Shown here in pieces: positions 8,225 through 16,377 of a stretch of 64,000 nt of DNA. The stretch spans positions 1 to 64,000 of the forward strand of contig JAPSLM010000014.1 in the NCBI GenBank assembly GCA_031180825.1, written 5' to 3'. Each line of letters starts with the position of its first letter. The first letter of the stretch is position 1. Both the position numbers and the translations under genes were made by a program. The notes beneath the pieces are model-generated. The model saw only the letters and a program-made list of their open reading frames with translations, was not told where the DNA came from and did not search any database. The stretch is from Paenibacillus sp. (GTDB taxonomy: Bacteria > Bacillota > Bacilli > Paenibacillales > NBRC-103111).

Positions 8225-8849
8225 TTTGTTCAGGCGCCTGTGCCGATAGGACCTGTCGATATTCGGGAGCCGTCAGAAACATCGGGTAGGTAAGCGGCAG
8301 AGCCGTCTTTCTGTGGCGAGATCGTGCGTCAGCAAAATAGATGCGAAAAAGTTCCTCTAAATCGGCTTTTTGACCTCTTCGTGCAAATACAAAGGAACTC
8401 AGATGCGCTAAATGCCTAATTTTAACCTTACTAACATTGTTTCGACACGAATAAAGGAATATATGTTCTCTATTTTGCAAACAGGTTTTTTAAGACTAAA
8501 AATAGCGCACGGCAGTTCCGTTGTCTTGTCTACCTCTTGCAACCTTACTGCGTGCACACAAGTATATACTCAGAGTGCTGAGAAAGCGGTCTTTGCTTGC
8601 TGGTATATCGAAACATACGGAGGCGGGGGATCTGCTGAGGAGCGATAGCGGCCGCCTTTGTGTGAAGGAAATGTTCGCTGTCAAGCGGCTCCAATCAAAG
8701 TTTCCCGCTGACCCGGAGGTTCCGCCAAGTATTCGGACTAAGCTTCCCTGATTCAACTTCGCTTTGTGGGGGAGAGCAGCGGCCGGAAGTGGATATCCTA
8801 TCCCTTCGTAACCTCTATTGTCCCGTTTGACCGCTTTCTCAACAAGCTC
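8225..8849. repeat. 0.62-kb long repeat, copy A
   Basis: It matches 46203-46826 over its whole length, roughly 94% by eye, with almost no indels. It contains a GATGCGCT-type repeat unit near 8407 and ends with a 279-bp inverted-repeat segment. The longest ORF on the minus strand (93 codons) is disrupted differently in copy B, so coding potential is doubtful. Copy B is the right part of an IS1182-type element. Here the repeat stands directly behind the end of another IS. Confidence 0.8.
8571..8849. repeat. 279-bp segment with about 21-bp terminal inverted repeats
   Basis: GAGAAAGCGGTC at 8580-8591 is the exact complement of GACCGCTTTCTC at 8829-8840, with matches extending outward. The interior is GC-rich and well conserved with the 46.5-kb copy. 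It could be a MITE, or the closing helix of a structured RNA. I did not recognise a known RNA class. Confidence 0.55.
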
Positions 8850-8877
8850 GGGAAGCCTGTTTTTACATTGACTTCTC

Positions 8878-10032
8878 CTAAATGATCACCACCTGCTGCT
8901 CCTGAAACCGGGACAGCCGGAACATGCTCAGATCGAATGCGTCCGGCTTTCCTTCGATCCGGTCCGCCAAAATTTCGCCGACGACGCTGGCAAACTTGAA
9001 GCCGTGCCCCGAGAAGCCGCAGGCGATCTGAATGTTCGGATCGTAAGGCGCCCGGTCGATGATGAAATGTTCGTCCGGCGACAGCTCGTACTTGCACACC
9101 CCGCCGCGCAGCAGAGCGCCCGCCGCAGCCGGCATATACGTCTCCAGCGCCCGGCGGAGGGCGACTTCGTCCTCCGGCAGCGTCCCGAATTCAGCCGGCT
9201 GCTCGACCGGAGAGAGAGAAAGGCCGTTCTCGTGCCCGCCGATCTTTACGCCGGACCCTCGAATGCTCGGAAAGCCGTAGAAGCCGCCGTTCGGCGTGCT
9301 TAGCGTGAATCCCGGGAACCGCTCGGCAGCGAACAGTGTTTCGTCGGCCTGAAACCAGGCGACCGCTTTGCGGACCGGCGCCACGGGCAGCGCAAGCGAC
9401 GGAAGCTGCACGCTGCCGACTCCGGCGCCGGCGCTTAGAATAAGATGGTCCGCGTGGAAGTCGCCGACCCCGGTTTTTACGGTAACGCCCGCGTTGCCCG
9501 GCACGACCTCCGTTACGCGCGTGTACGGAAGCAGCACCGCCCGATGCGCCAGCGCCGTCTCGCGGTACGCCTGCACGCATTGCTCGCTGAGCAAATAGCC
9601 TGCGTCGGGCTCGAACAGCCCCGCGTAGTCGTCCGGCAGCCGAACGCCCGGCCAGCGCTTGGCAATCTCCTCCGGCCGCAGCAGTTCGACCGGCAATTGA
9701 AGCGCAGCCGACGATTCGAGCTTGTCGCGAAGCCCCTCATGTCCGGCCGGCGCCATATTCAGCACGCCGCTGCGGAAAAACAGCTGCCGGCCCCGTTCCT
9801 CCTCCAGCTCGCTCCAGAGCCGGTGCGCCCGGACCGCCATAGCCGCGTATGGGCCTCCTCCGGCATAGGCATGCCGGAGCAGCCTGGTTTCCCCGTGATG
9901 GCTGCCTCCCCCGTGGGGCGGGTCGAACGCGTCGATGAGCAGCGTGCTTATCCCCCTTCGCGCCAAATGCGCCCCTGCGCTCATTCCCATGGAGCCTGCG
10001 CCGATGACGATGACATCGTATGACGTACGTAT
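8878..10032 (-). CDS. monomeric sarcosine oxidase / N-methyltryptophan oxidase-like flavoenzyme
   Basis: About 384 residues, covalent-FAD amine oxidase family (MSOX/SolA), which oxidises N-methyl or secondary amino acids to imine plus H2O2. Evidence is the Rossmann motif YDVIVIGAGSMGMSAG, then SHHGETRLLRHAYA, and near the C-terminus ACGFSGHGFKF, whose Cys is the covalent flavin site in MSOX. The ORF track starts at an ATG inside the FAD motif and would lose the first strand. Upstream to the in-frame TGA there is no ATG, GTG or TTG, but ATA at 10030-10032 lies nine bases after GGAAGGAG, so an ATA start is proposed. It is divergent from the aldo/keto reductase. Function in this locus could be turnover of an N-substituted amino acid. 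Confidence 0.8.
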   Translation of the reverse strand: MRTSYDVIVIGAGSMGMSAGAHLARRGISTLLIDAFDPPHGGGSHHGETRLLRHAYAGGGPYAAMAVRAHRLWSELEEERGRQLFFRSGVLNMAPAGHEGLRDKLESSAALQLPVELLRPEEIAKRWPGVRLPDDYAGLFEPDAGYLLSEQCVQAYRETALAHRAVLLPYTRVTEVVPGNAGVTVKTGVGDFHADHLILSAGAGVGSVQLPSLALPVAPVRKAVAWFQADETLFAAERFPGFTLSTPNGGFYGFPSIRGSGVKIGGHENGLSLSPVEQPAEFGTLPEDEVALRRALETYMPAAAGALLRGGVCKYELSPDEHFIIDRAPYDPNIQIACGFSGHGFKFASVVGEILADRIEGKPDAFDLSMFRLSRFQEQQVVII

Positions 10033-10068
10033 AACCGGTCACTCCTTCCCGATCCTATATTAAACCGC

Positions 10069-10086
10069 CTTATAATTAGGTATAAT
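10069..10086 (+). promoter_or_regulatory. -10 region of the aldo/keto reductase gene
   Basis: TATAAT occurs at 10071-10075 (as TATAATT) and again at 10081-10086; the -35 is poor. Transcription from the second would begin at about 10092, right at the track ATG. That favours the downstream TTG start at 10126. Confidence 0.4.
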
Positions 10087-10125
10087 CTGACTATGGCCAT
10101 CCACATTCCCGAAGGAGTGAATTTT

Positions 10126-10986
10126 TTGGAACATAGATATTTCGGCGCGTCCGACAAGCAATTTCCGATTCTGGGCTTCGGCGCCCAGCGCATCGTGGAC
10201 GAGCATCAATGCACGGAGGAGGAAGCGATACGCATCGTCAACCGCGCGATCGACGAAGGCATCACCTACTTCGATACGGCCCCGAGCTATTCCGACGGAC
10301 AGTCGGAGGAGCGGCTGGGCAAAGCGCTCCGGCACCGCCGAGGCGACGTCTGGATCGCAACAAAGACGCACGACCGGACAAGAGACGGCTCGTGGCGCCT
10401 GCTTGAAGCCAGCCTGAACCGGCTGCAGACCGACCGTGTAGACGAGTGGCGTCTGCATAATCTGGTATCGATGGACGATTTGGAGCAATGCTTCGCCAAA
10501 GGCGGAGCGATGGAGGCGATGCTCGAAGCGAAAGAGCAAGGCATCATCAAGGCGATCAGCGTCAGCGGGCATACGAACCCGGAAGTGCAGCTCGAAGCGA
10601 TCGAGCGGTTCCCTTTCGACAGCGCCTTGGTGGCGCTATCCGCCGCCGACCACTTCATCTACAGCTTCGCCCACGAATTTCTGCCGCGGGCCGTAGAGAA
10701 AGGCGTCGCCGTGATCGGGATGAAGGTAATGGCGCTCGGGAAGCTCGCTCCCTGGTACGAGCAGGCGCTGCGGTACACGTTTTCCCTGCCCGTTTCCACG
10801 GCCATCATCGGGATGGAAACGATGGAGCAGCTGGAAAAAAATCTCGCCATCGCCAAACAATTCCGCCCGATGTCCGACACGGAGCAGCTTGACTTCCTGA
10901 AAGAAATCATCCATCTCGCCACGCCGGACGTGCTGCGCTGGAAAGCAAGCGAGTGGATGTCCGGCGAGTGGTACCGGCGCGATTAG
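10126..10986 (+). CDS. aldo/keto reductase
   Basis: A 286-residue NAD(P)H-dependent (beta/alpha)8-barrel oxidoreductase. The catalytic tetrad is visible: Asp and Tyr in YFDTAPSYSDGQSEE, Lys in IATKTHDR and His in WRLHNL. The family reduces aldehydes and ketones; the C-terminus lacks the ferredoxin domain of longer members. The TTG start at 10126-10128 has GAAGGAG eight bases upstream, whereas the ATG at 10093 sits on the likely transcription start. Its stop overlaps the M20 gene stop tail to tail by four bases. It may handle the carbonyl product of the neighbouring oxidases, which is inference. Confidence 0.8.
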   Translation: MEHRYFGASDKQFPILGFGAQRIVDEHQCTEEEAIRIVNRAIDEGITYFDTAPSYSDGQSEERLGKALRHRRGDVWIATKTHDRTRDGSWRLLEASLNRLQTDRVDEWRLHNLVSMDDLEQCFAKGGAMEAMLEAKEQGIIKAISVSGHTNPEVQLEAIERFPFDSALVALSAADHFIYSFAHEFLPRAVEKGVAVIGMKVMALGKLAPWYEQALRYTFSLPVSTAIIGMETMEQLEKNLAIAKQFRPMSDTEQLDFLKEIIHLATPDVLRWKASEWMSGEWYRRD

Positions 10987-12146
10987 CTCCGCAGACGCTC
11001 CAAAGCGCGAACCGCGGTAAGCGCAAATAAAGCCGCTCCCGGAGCCAGCGCATCTTCGCTCAGCGTAAATTTCGGATGATGCCATTCCTCCGTCCCGCTC
11101 GTGCCCATCCAGAGGAAGCAGCCCGGCACCTGTTCCTGGTAATGCGCAAAATCTTCGCCGCCCGTGGAACGCCGGGCCTCCGTCACCTGGAGGTTCAAGG
11201 CTTGCGCCGCCCCCCGGGCGATCTCCACCGCTTCCGGATCGTTTATAACCGACGGGATTCCCGCAAACCAAGTCAAATGCGCCTTCGCGCCGTAGCCCGC
11301 AGCGATGCCCCCGGCGATGCGCCGCAGCAGGTCCGGCAGCTTCTGGCGGACCTCCGGGCGGAACGTCCGCACGGTGCCGTCCAGGACGGCTTCGTCCGGG
11401 ATGACGTTCCACGTGCTGCCCGCATGAAAGCTGCATACGCTGACGACCGCGCTGTCGAGCGGGCTGACGCTGCGGCTGACCGCGGTTTGCAGGCCGCCCA
11501 CGATCGCGCTGGCGGCGACGATCGGGTCGATCGCCGCATCGGGAATGGCCGCATGCCCGCCCTTGCCGGTCACGGTCAGCTTGAAGCCGTCGACGCTGGC
11601 CATCAGCGGCCCCGGGGCCAAGCCCACGGTGCCGACCGGCAGCTCGGGCTTGTTATGCATGCCGAAGATCGCCTGCACGCCTTCCAGAGCGCCCGCTTTG
11701 ATCATCGCCTTGGCCCCCGTGCCCTTCTCTTCCGCCGGCTGAAACAGCAGCCTCACGGTTCCCCTCAGCTGGGCGGCATGCCGCTTGAGCAGCAGCGCGG
11801 CGCCCACAATCGCCGCGGTATGAAAATCGTGCCCGCAAGCGTGCATTTTCCCGGGTATTTCCGAGGCGAACGGCAGCCCGGTTTCCTCCGTCACCGGCAA
11901 TGCGTCAATATCCGCCCGCAGCGCGACCGTCGGCCCGGGCTCGGCTCCGTCTACCTCCGCCAGCACGCCGACAGGCAGGTCGAGCGGCAGCAGCCGGATG
12001 CCGGCTCCGCTTAACGCTTCCCGGATTTTGCGGGTTGTCTCCACCTCCTGCATCGACAGCTCCGGATGACGGTGCAAATCGCGGCGAAGCCGCACCAGCT
12101 CGGGCTTCAGTTCCTCAGCCTCTTGAAGCAATCGTTCAGGATTCAT
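10983..12146 (-). CDS. M20 family amidohydrolase (SndA/YtnL-like N-acyl-cysteine deacylase)
   Basis: A 387-residue M20D peptidase/amidohydrolase. Metal-site motifs are MHACGHDFHT, QPAEEKGTGA and the late HHPKF; the dimerisation lid starts at about GKGGHAAIP. Members remove acyl groups from N-acyl amino acids (hippurate hydrolase, YtnL/SndA). It is the last gene of the long minus-strand cluster, 18 bases after the GNAT gene, as expected if it removes the acetyl group that the acetyltransferase added. In B. subtilis the equivalent YtnL lies in the same operon as YtmI and the TcyJKLMN transporter. Exact substrate unproven. Confidence 0.85.
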   Translation of the reverse strand: MNPERLLQEAEELKPELVRLRRDLHRHPELSMQEVETTRKIREALSGAGIRLLPLDLPVGVLAEVDGAEPGPTVALRADIDALPVTEETGLPFASEIPGKMHACGHDFHTAAIVGAALLLKRHAAQLRGTVRLLFQPAEEKGTGAKAMIKAGALEGVQAIFGMHNKPELPVGTVGLAPGPLMASVDGFKLTVTGKGGHAAIPDAAIDPIVAASAIVGGLQTAVSRSVSPLDSAVVSVCSFHAGSTWNVIPDEAVLDGTVRTFRPEVRQKLPDLLRRIAGGIAAGYGAKAHLTWFAGIPSVINDPEAVEIARGAAQALNLQVTEARRSTGGEDFAHYQEQVPGCFLWMGTSGTEEWHHPKFTLSEDALAPGAALFALTAVRALERLRS

Positions 12147-12164
12147 GCGCGGATTCTCCTTGGT

Positions 12165-12674
12165 TCAGCCTGTGGTGGCGCGGACTTCAGGCAGCAAATT
12201 TTTACGCAAAAAGACGAGCTTGTCGTCCCGGCCCAGCTCCCGTTCGTAGAAGCGCACGTAGCCCTTCCGCTCGTACATCGGCAGCAGCCAGGGATGCTTC
12301 GCCGAGGTCGCGAGCACCACGGCCGGCGATAGCAGGATGTCCCGCACGACGGCTTCCTCCGCATAGGCCAGAAGCTTGCTGCCGACACCGCGGTTCGCAT
12401 ACGCCGGATCGACGGCAAAGTTGTACAGGAACGGCAGATCGGTCACTTCCGGCAGCGACCTGAGCGAAATGGTCGCGACGATCATCCCGCCGATCTCCAG
12501 CACGTAGCTGGCATGCTCGGCGATATTCGTCCGCACCATCTCCAAATCCGCATGGACGGCCGCAAATTCGATTTCAAACTCCCCGATGCTCCGATAAGCT
12601 CTGCGAACCACGCCCAGAACCTGCTCGGCATCGTCTAACGTCGCTTGACGGTACACCTCGTTCACGGAACCCAC
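12165..12674 (-). CDS. GNAT N-acetyltransferase (SnaA/YtmI-like)
   Basis: A 169-residue single-domain GNAT enzyme. The acetyl-CoA pyrophosphate loop is ANRGVGSKLLAYAEE and the preceding strand is LYNFAVDPAY. Next to a cystine-type transporter and an M20 deacylase, the likely role is N-acetylation of S-substituted cysteine before oxidative cleavage, as for YtmI (SnaA) of B. subtilis. Sequence alone does not fix the substrate, so the assignment rests on operon context. It lies 16 bases after tcyN and 18 before the deacylase, so translation is probably coupled. Confidence 0.75.
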   Translation of the reverse strand: MGSVNEVYRQATLDDAEQVLGVVRRAYRSIGEFEIEFAAVHADLEMVRTNIAEHASYVLEIGGMIVATISLRSLPEVTDLPFLYNFAVDPAYANRGVGSKLLAYAEEAVVRDILLSPAVVLATSAKHPWLLPMYERKGYVRFYERELGRDDKLVFLRKNLLPEVRATTG

Positions 12675-12690
12675 CTCACGATTTTCGCTA

Positions 12691-13443
12691 TTATATCACA
12701 TAACTCCATTCCGGCGTGATTCTTCGCAGGAACTGCTTGGTGCGCTCTTCCTGAGGACGCGAGAACATGTCCTCCGGCTTGCCCTCCTCGACGATGACGC
12801 CTTCGTCCATAAACACCACGCGGTTCGACACTTCGCGGGCGAAGCTCATCTCGTGCGTCACGACGATCATCGTGATGCCTTCGCGGGCAATTTTGCGGAT
12901 GACGGACAGCACCTCGCCGACCAGCTCAGGGTCGAGCGCCGACGTCGGCTCGTCGAACAAAATCACCTCGGGATTAAGCGCCAGGGCACGGGCAATCCCG
13001 ACCCGCTGCTGCTGCCCGCCCGAGAGCTGGCTCGGGTAGGCATCGGCTTTCGCCGCGAGGCCGACCTTCTCCAGCACCCGCAGGCTTCGCTCCCTCGCCT
13101 CTTCCTTGGACAGCTTCTGCGCAATCACGAGGCCTTCCATCACATTTTCCAGCGCCGTCTTATGCTTGAACAAATTGTAATGCTGGAACACCATCGCCGT
13201 TTTGCGGCGCAGCGTCAAAATGTCGCGCTTGCCCGGATGCTTGCAGTTCACCGTAAAATCGCCGATCGTCACCTCCCCTTCCTGCGGTCGCTCCAGCAGG
13301 TTGACGCAGCGGAGCAGCGTCGTTTTCCCCGAGCCGCTGGGCCCGAGAATGACGACCACCTCCCCTTTCTCCACCGTCAAGTCGATCCCTTTCAGCACCG
13401 TTTGCTTCCCGAACGACTTTTGAATGTTCGTCAGCCGAATCAT
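12691..13443 (-). CDS. tcyN: amino-acid ABC transporter ATPase, TcyN-like
   Basis: A 250-residue polar-amino-acid ABC ATPase. Walker A is GPSGSGKTT at about 35-43, the signature LSGGQQQR, Walker [13 protein letters not shown] and the H-loop VVTHEM. The start is ATG at 13441-13443 with GGGAGG upstream; the ORF track adds 27 spurious codons. The ATG overlaps the stop of the upstream permease by four bases (ATGA), the usual coupling in this transporter class. Together with the two permeases and the lipoprotein it forms a cystine / S-substituted-cysteine importer, by analogy with TcyJKLMN. Confidence 0.85.
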   Translation of the reverse strand: MIRLTNIQKSFGKQTVLKGIDLTVEKGEVVVILGPSGSGKTTLLRCVNLLERPQEGEVTIGDFTVNCKHPGKRDILTLRRKTAMVFQHYNLFKHKTALENVMEGLVIAQKLSKEEARERSLRVLEKVGLAAKADAYPSQLSGGQQQRVGIARALALNPEVILFDEPTSALDPELVGEVLSVIRKIAREGITMIVVTHEMSFAREVSNRVVFMDEGVIVEEGKPEDMFSRPQEERTKQFLRRITPEWSYVI

Positions 13444-14150
13444 GTCACGCCTCCCCGATTGTACTTGGTCAACTTTTTCTCCAAATAAGCCGTCAGCCGC
13501 TCCGCAATGACCGTGATCCCCCAATAAATCAGCGCTGCCGCGATAAAGGCTTCCAGAAACTTCAAATTATTCGACGCCACGACGCTGGCTTTGCCCAGCA
13601 GCTCCATCTGGGAGACTGTGAACGCGAACGTCGACGTATGCAAAAATCCAACAAACAGGTTGCACAGATTCGGCAAAATCACCCCGATCGCCTGCGGCAG
13701 CACGATGCGCCGGAGCGCTTGCGGCGTGCTCATCCCGACGGAATAGGCGGCCTCGATCTGACCGCGGTTTACCGCCAGGAGACCGGAACGGATGATCTCG
13801 GACATATAGGCGCCGGCCGTCAGGGAGAACGCCGTCAGCACAAACGACAAGATCGGGATCGACGCCGTCTTAATCCCCCATCCGTAATGCGCCGACAGCT
13901 TGTCGATCAGCAGCGGCAGCCCCCAATAGATGAGAAACACGTGCAGAATGACCGGCGTTCCGCGCAAAAAGGAAACGTAGGCGCCTGCGATCCGGTGAAG
14001 CCCCTTCACCTTGTACATGCGGATCAGCGCCGTCACTACGCCGATGACGAACCCGAACAGCAGCGGGACGATCGTGATGACCAGCGTCAAGGGCAGCGCG
14101 TCCAGTATTTCAAAGAAAGCCGTCAATATAAACCCGATGTCGATACTCAT
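13440..14150 (-). CDS. tcyM: amino-acid ABC transporter permease, TcyM-like
   Basis: A 236-residue HisM/GlnP-type permease with about five transmembrane helices. The EAA coupling loop, which contacts the ATPase, is [21 protein letters not shown]-terminal helices carry the family pattern [20 protein letters not shown] and [19 protein letters not shown]. It is the second permease of the heterodimer. Four-base overlap with tcyN and 33 bases after tcyL indicate one transcript. Confidence 0.83.
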   Translation of the reverse strand: MSIDIGFILTAFFEILDALPLTLVITIVPLLFGFVIGVVTALIRMYKVKGLHRIAGAYVSFLRGTPVILHVFLIYWGLPLLIDKLSAHYGWGIKTASIPILSFVLTAFSLTAGAYMSEIIRSGLLAVNRGQIEAAYSVGMSTPQALRRIVLPQAIGVILPNLCNLFVGFLHTSTFAFTVSQMELLGKASVVASNNLKFLEAFIAAALIYWGITVIAERLTAYLEKKLTKYNRGGVT

Positions 14151-14183
14151 TCGTTCTCACTCCATCCCCGGACCGGCAGCCGG

Positions 14184-14885
14184 TCAAGCGCTCGCGATTC
14201 TTTGCTCGTGCCGCTGCAAGCGGATTTCCGTCAGCGCAAAGCCCTTCTCCAGCACGAGCACGGTTAAATAATAAATGATCGTCAGCCCGATATACACCTC
14301 CAGCGTGTGGGCGGTCGCCGCAATCAGCGTCTGCCCCCGTCCCATCATGTCCATGACGCCGATGGAGTACGCCAGCGACGTATCTTTCAAGAAGCCGATC
14401 ACCGTGCTCGCGAAGTTCGGAAACGCAATGACGAACGCCTGCGGCAGGACGATCCGGAAGAAGGCCTGCGGCCCCGTCATGCCCACCGCATAAGCGCCTT
14501 CCAGCTGACCGCGGTCGACGGCATTGACCGCACCGCGGATCACCTCGGAGATCGAGGCGGCGCTGCCGAGCGCATACGTAATAATGACGAACACGATCGG
14601 ATTCATGCGCGACATGTCGAAATCCACGAGCTGCAGCAGCGCAGGCACCCCGTAAAAGACGAGAAACAATTGGATCAAAATCGGCGTTCCGCGGACAAAC
14701 GAGACGTAAACGGCGGCGATCCGGTTCAGCACCGGAACGTTATACAGCCGGGACAGCGCGATCAGCAGTCCCAGCAGTACTCCGAAGAAGAGCGAAGCGG
14801 CCAAAATAAACAGAGTAATGTGCAGGTAGGACAGCAGTATAGGAAGGAACTCCCATATGAGCGCGGCGTCAAACGATTTCCCCAT
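14184..14885 (-). CDS. tcyL: amino-acid ABC transporter permease, TcyL-like
   Basis: A 233-residue inner-membrane permease of the polar amino-acid uptake family. The EAA loop is EGAYAVGMTGPQAFFRIVLP and the N-terminal signature is YVSFVRGTPILIQLFLVFYG. It is paralogous to the adjacent TcyM-like permease; the two probably form a heterodimer in the membrane, fed by the lipoprotein encoded 33 bases upstream. Specificity for cystine-like compounds is inferred from operon content, not from residues. Confidence 0.83.
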   Translation of the reverse strand: MGKSFDAALIWEFLPILLSYLHITLFILAASLFFGVLLGLLIALSRLYNVPVLNRIAAVYVSFVRGTPILIQLFLVFYGVPALLQLVDFDMSRMNPIVFVIITYALGSAASISEVIRGAVNAVDRGQLEGAYAVGMTGPQAFFRIVLPQAFVIAFPNFASTVIGFLKDTSLAYSIGVMDMMGRGQTLIAATAHTLEVYIGLTIIYYLTVLVLEKGFALTEIRLQRHEQRIASA

Positions 14886-14918
14886 TCCACCCCATACCTT
14901 TCTGTAAGGAAATTTGGT

Positions 14919-15755
14919 TTATTTTTCCACAGTATAGTCGTCGCCCAGCCACTGCTTGCTCAGCTTCGCCAGCGTCCCGTCGGCCTTGATCGCCTTCAAC
15001 GCCTCGTCGATCTTGCTTTTCAGCTCGCTTTCGTCCTTGCGAAGCATGAAATACACTTTCGAATTGGAGAGCGTGTCGCCGACCGTCTTCAATTGGGCAT
15101 CCACGCTTTTATTCAAATAATCGATGGCAAACTGCGTGCTGATCAAGGCGTCGACCCGCCCGGTTTTGACTTGCGTGCTCGTATCTTCGCCTGCGCCGGT
15201 ATACACGATCTGGATCGGGTTGCCGTGTTCCTTATTGTATTTTTCGGCCAGCGCCGCCGCATTGCTCGTCGCGGTTGCGATCAGCTTCTTGCCCTTCAAA
15301 TCGGCAATCGACTTGACGTCGTTATTGTCCTTGTGCACGACGATTTTGTTCGGGAAAATGTTGTACGCTTCATCGTTGTACAAAAATTTCTTCTGCCGCT
15401 CCTCGTTCACTTCCATTTGATGCGCGATAAAATCGATCTTTTTCGTTTCCAGGCTCAGCAGCAAATTTTTGAATTCCATCGTTTTCAGTTCAAACTCATA
15501 CTCCGGCAGACGTTTGTCGATTTCTTTGACGAGCTCCACGTCGTAGCCGGTCAGCTTGCCGTCCTTGTCGATGAAGCAAATGTTCGGAAACTGCGTGCCT
15601 GTGCCGACGATGACTTTTTTCACGGCCTGACCGCTTGAACTATCGGCTCCCCCGGCCGCCTCCTTGTTCCCCGCTCCTCCCGTAGAGGCCTGAGCGCCGC
15701 AGCCGGCCAGAAGGAGGACGGTCAGCAGAGACGCCGAAAGAAATCGTTTTTTCAT
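14919..15755 (-). CDS. amino-acid-binding lipoprotein, TcyJ/TcyK-like
   Basis: A 278-residue extracytoplasmic solute-binding protein, family 3. The lipoprotein signal ends at LLLAGC (Cys about 19) and a Gly/Ser-rich linker follows. The periplasmic-binding fold shows GYDVELVKEIDKRLPEYEFE and the ligand-site region SLETKKIDFIAHQMEVNEER. B. subtilis has two such proteins (TcyJ, TcyK); only one is seen here. RBS GGGGG upstream of the ATG. It opens the second half of the cluster after a 118-base gap with a hairpin, so it may also have its own promoter. Confidence 0.83.
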   Translation of the reverse strand: MKKRFLSASLLTVLLLAGCGAQASTGGAGNKEAAGGADSSSGQAVKKVIVGTGTQFPNICFIDKDGKLTGYDVELVKEIDKRLPEYEFELKTMEFKNLLLSLETKKIDFIAHQMEVNEERQKKFLYNDEAYNIFPNKIVVHKDNNDVKSIADLKGKKLIATATSNAAALAEKYNKEHGNPIQIVYTGAGEDTSTQVKTGRVDALISTQFAIDYLNKSVDAQLKTVGDTLSNSKVYFMLRKDESELKSKIDEALKAIKADGTLAKLSKQWLGDDYTVEK

Positions 15756-15814
15756 GGAAGTACCCCCAATGATCGATTGATTGCCGGCCGAGCCGGTCTT
15801 TCCGTAAAGCCAAT

Positions 15815-15841
15815 AAGCCCCTGCTCAATCCACAGGAGCTT
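15815..15841. terminator. intergenic hairpin in the S-cysteine cluster
   Basis: AAGCCCCTG pairs with CAGGAGCTT (one G-U). The minus-strand side has no U-tract; the plus side has TTTTGG. It could be a weak attenuator or an mRNA-processing stem between the peptide-transporter half and the amino-acid-transporter half. Confidence 0.35.
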
Positions 15842-15873
15842 TTGGCGGTCCAATCAGCTTCTTCGCGGGTATG

Positions 15874-16359
15874 TTATTTTACCGGCGGTTGGTGCGGGAG
15901 AGCCTGCTTGATTCGCTCGATCTGCCGCAGATGCGTCTGCACATGATCGATAAAAGCTTGAACGGCTTGCTGCAGCGTCACGGTTTCGCCTTTGACGTTG
16001 ACGCCGCTCTTGCCCCACTCTTCCCCGGTTAACCGGCGGAACAACCGGCTGTTGAAGACGAGAAGCGCGCGGAACACGTCCAAAATATCGTCTGCGGAGC
16101 TTTCGTTCGCCCGGGCCGAGCTCACCCACGGGTCCTGCCTGAAGGCAGGCAGCGGCGCCGCCGATCCGGACAACAGCTCGCGGATGCGAAACGAGACGAC
16201 GATGTTGTGATCGGCCAGATGCGACAGCACCTCCGTTACGCTCCACTGCTCCGGCGACGCTTTCCATTTCAGCTGGTTCTCCGGCAAGCCTTCGATGGCT
16301 TGCTTCAACTGCTCATGCGTATGCAAGTACGCTTCGATATCGATCACGCTCCGGCTCAC
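15874..16359 (-). CDS. DinB-family (BstA-like) four-helix protein
   Basis: A 161-residue DinB/YfiT-fold protein. Typical features are a helix-1 region followed by WSVTEVLSHLADHN (first metal His) and a C-terminal QAFIDHVQTHLRQIERI helix carrying two more His, a potential three-His metal site. The superfamily includes bacillithiol S-transferases (BstA) and mycothiol-dependent enzymes. GTG start with AGGAGG upstream, 18 bases after the peptide-transporter ATPase. Presence in an S-substituted-cysteine operon suggests a thiol-transfer or detoxification role; that is inference. Confidence 0.75.
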   Translation of the reverse strand: MSRSVIDIEAYLHTHEQLKQAIEGLPENQLKWKASPEQWSVTEVLSHLADHNIVVSFRIRELLSGSAAPLPAFRQDPWVSSARANESSADDILDVFRALLVFNSRLFRRLTGEEWGKSGVNVKGETVTLQQAVQAFIDHVQTHLRQIERIKQALPHQPPVK

Positions 16360-16377
16360 GATAGTTTCCTCCTGACC

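Noticed and set aside
8496-8756. 86-aa ORF in the long repeat and its plus-strand partner of 76 aa
   Set aside because: Both strands are open by chance; frames differ between the two copies and neither has an RBS.
8225-8849. group II intron, HEARO/omega RNA or other known large RNA
   Set aside because: No reverse transcriptase, IscB or TnpB gene and no conserved domain V-like hairpin recognised by eye; kept as unknown.
14307-15638. 443-aa plus-strand ORF
   Set aside because: Antisense to TcyL-like permease and its binding protein, both clearly homologous; no RBS.
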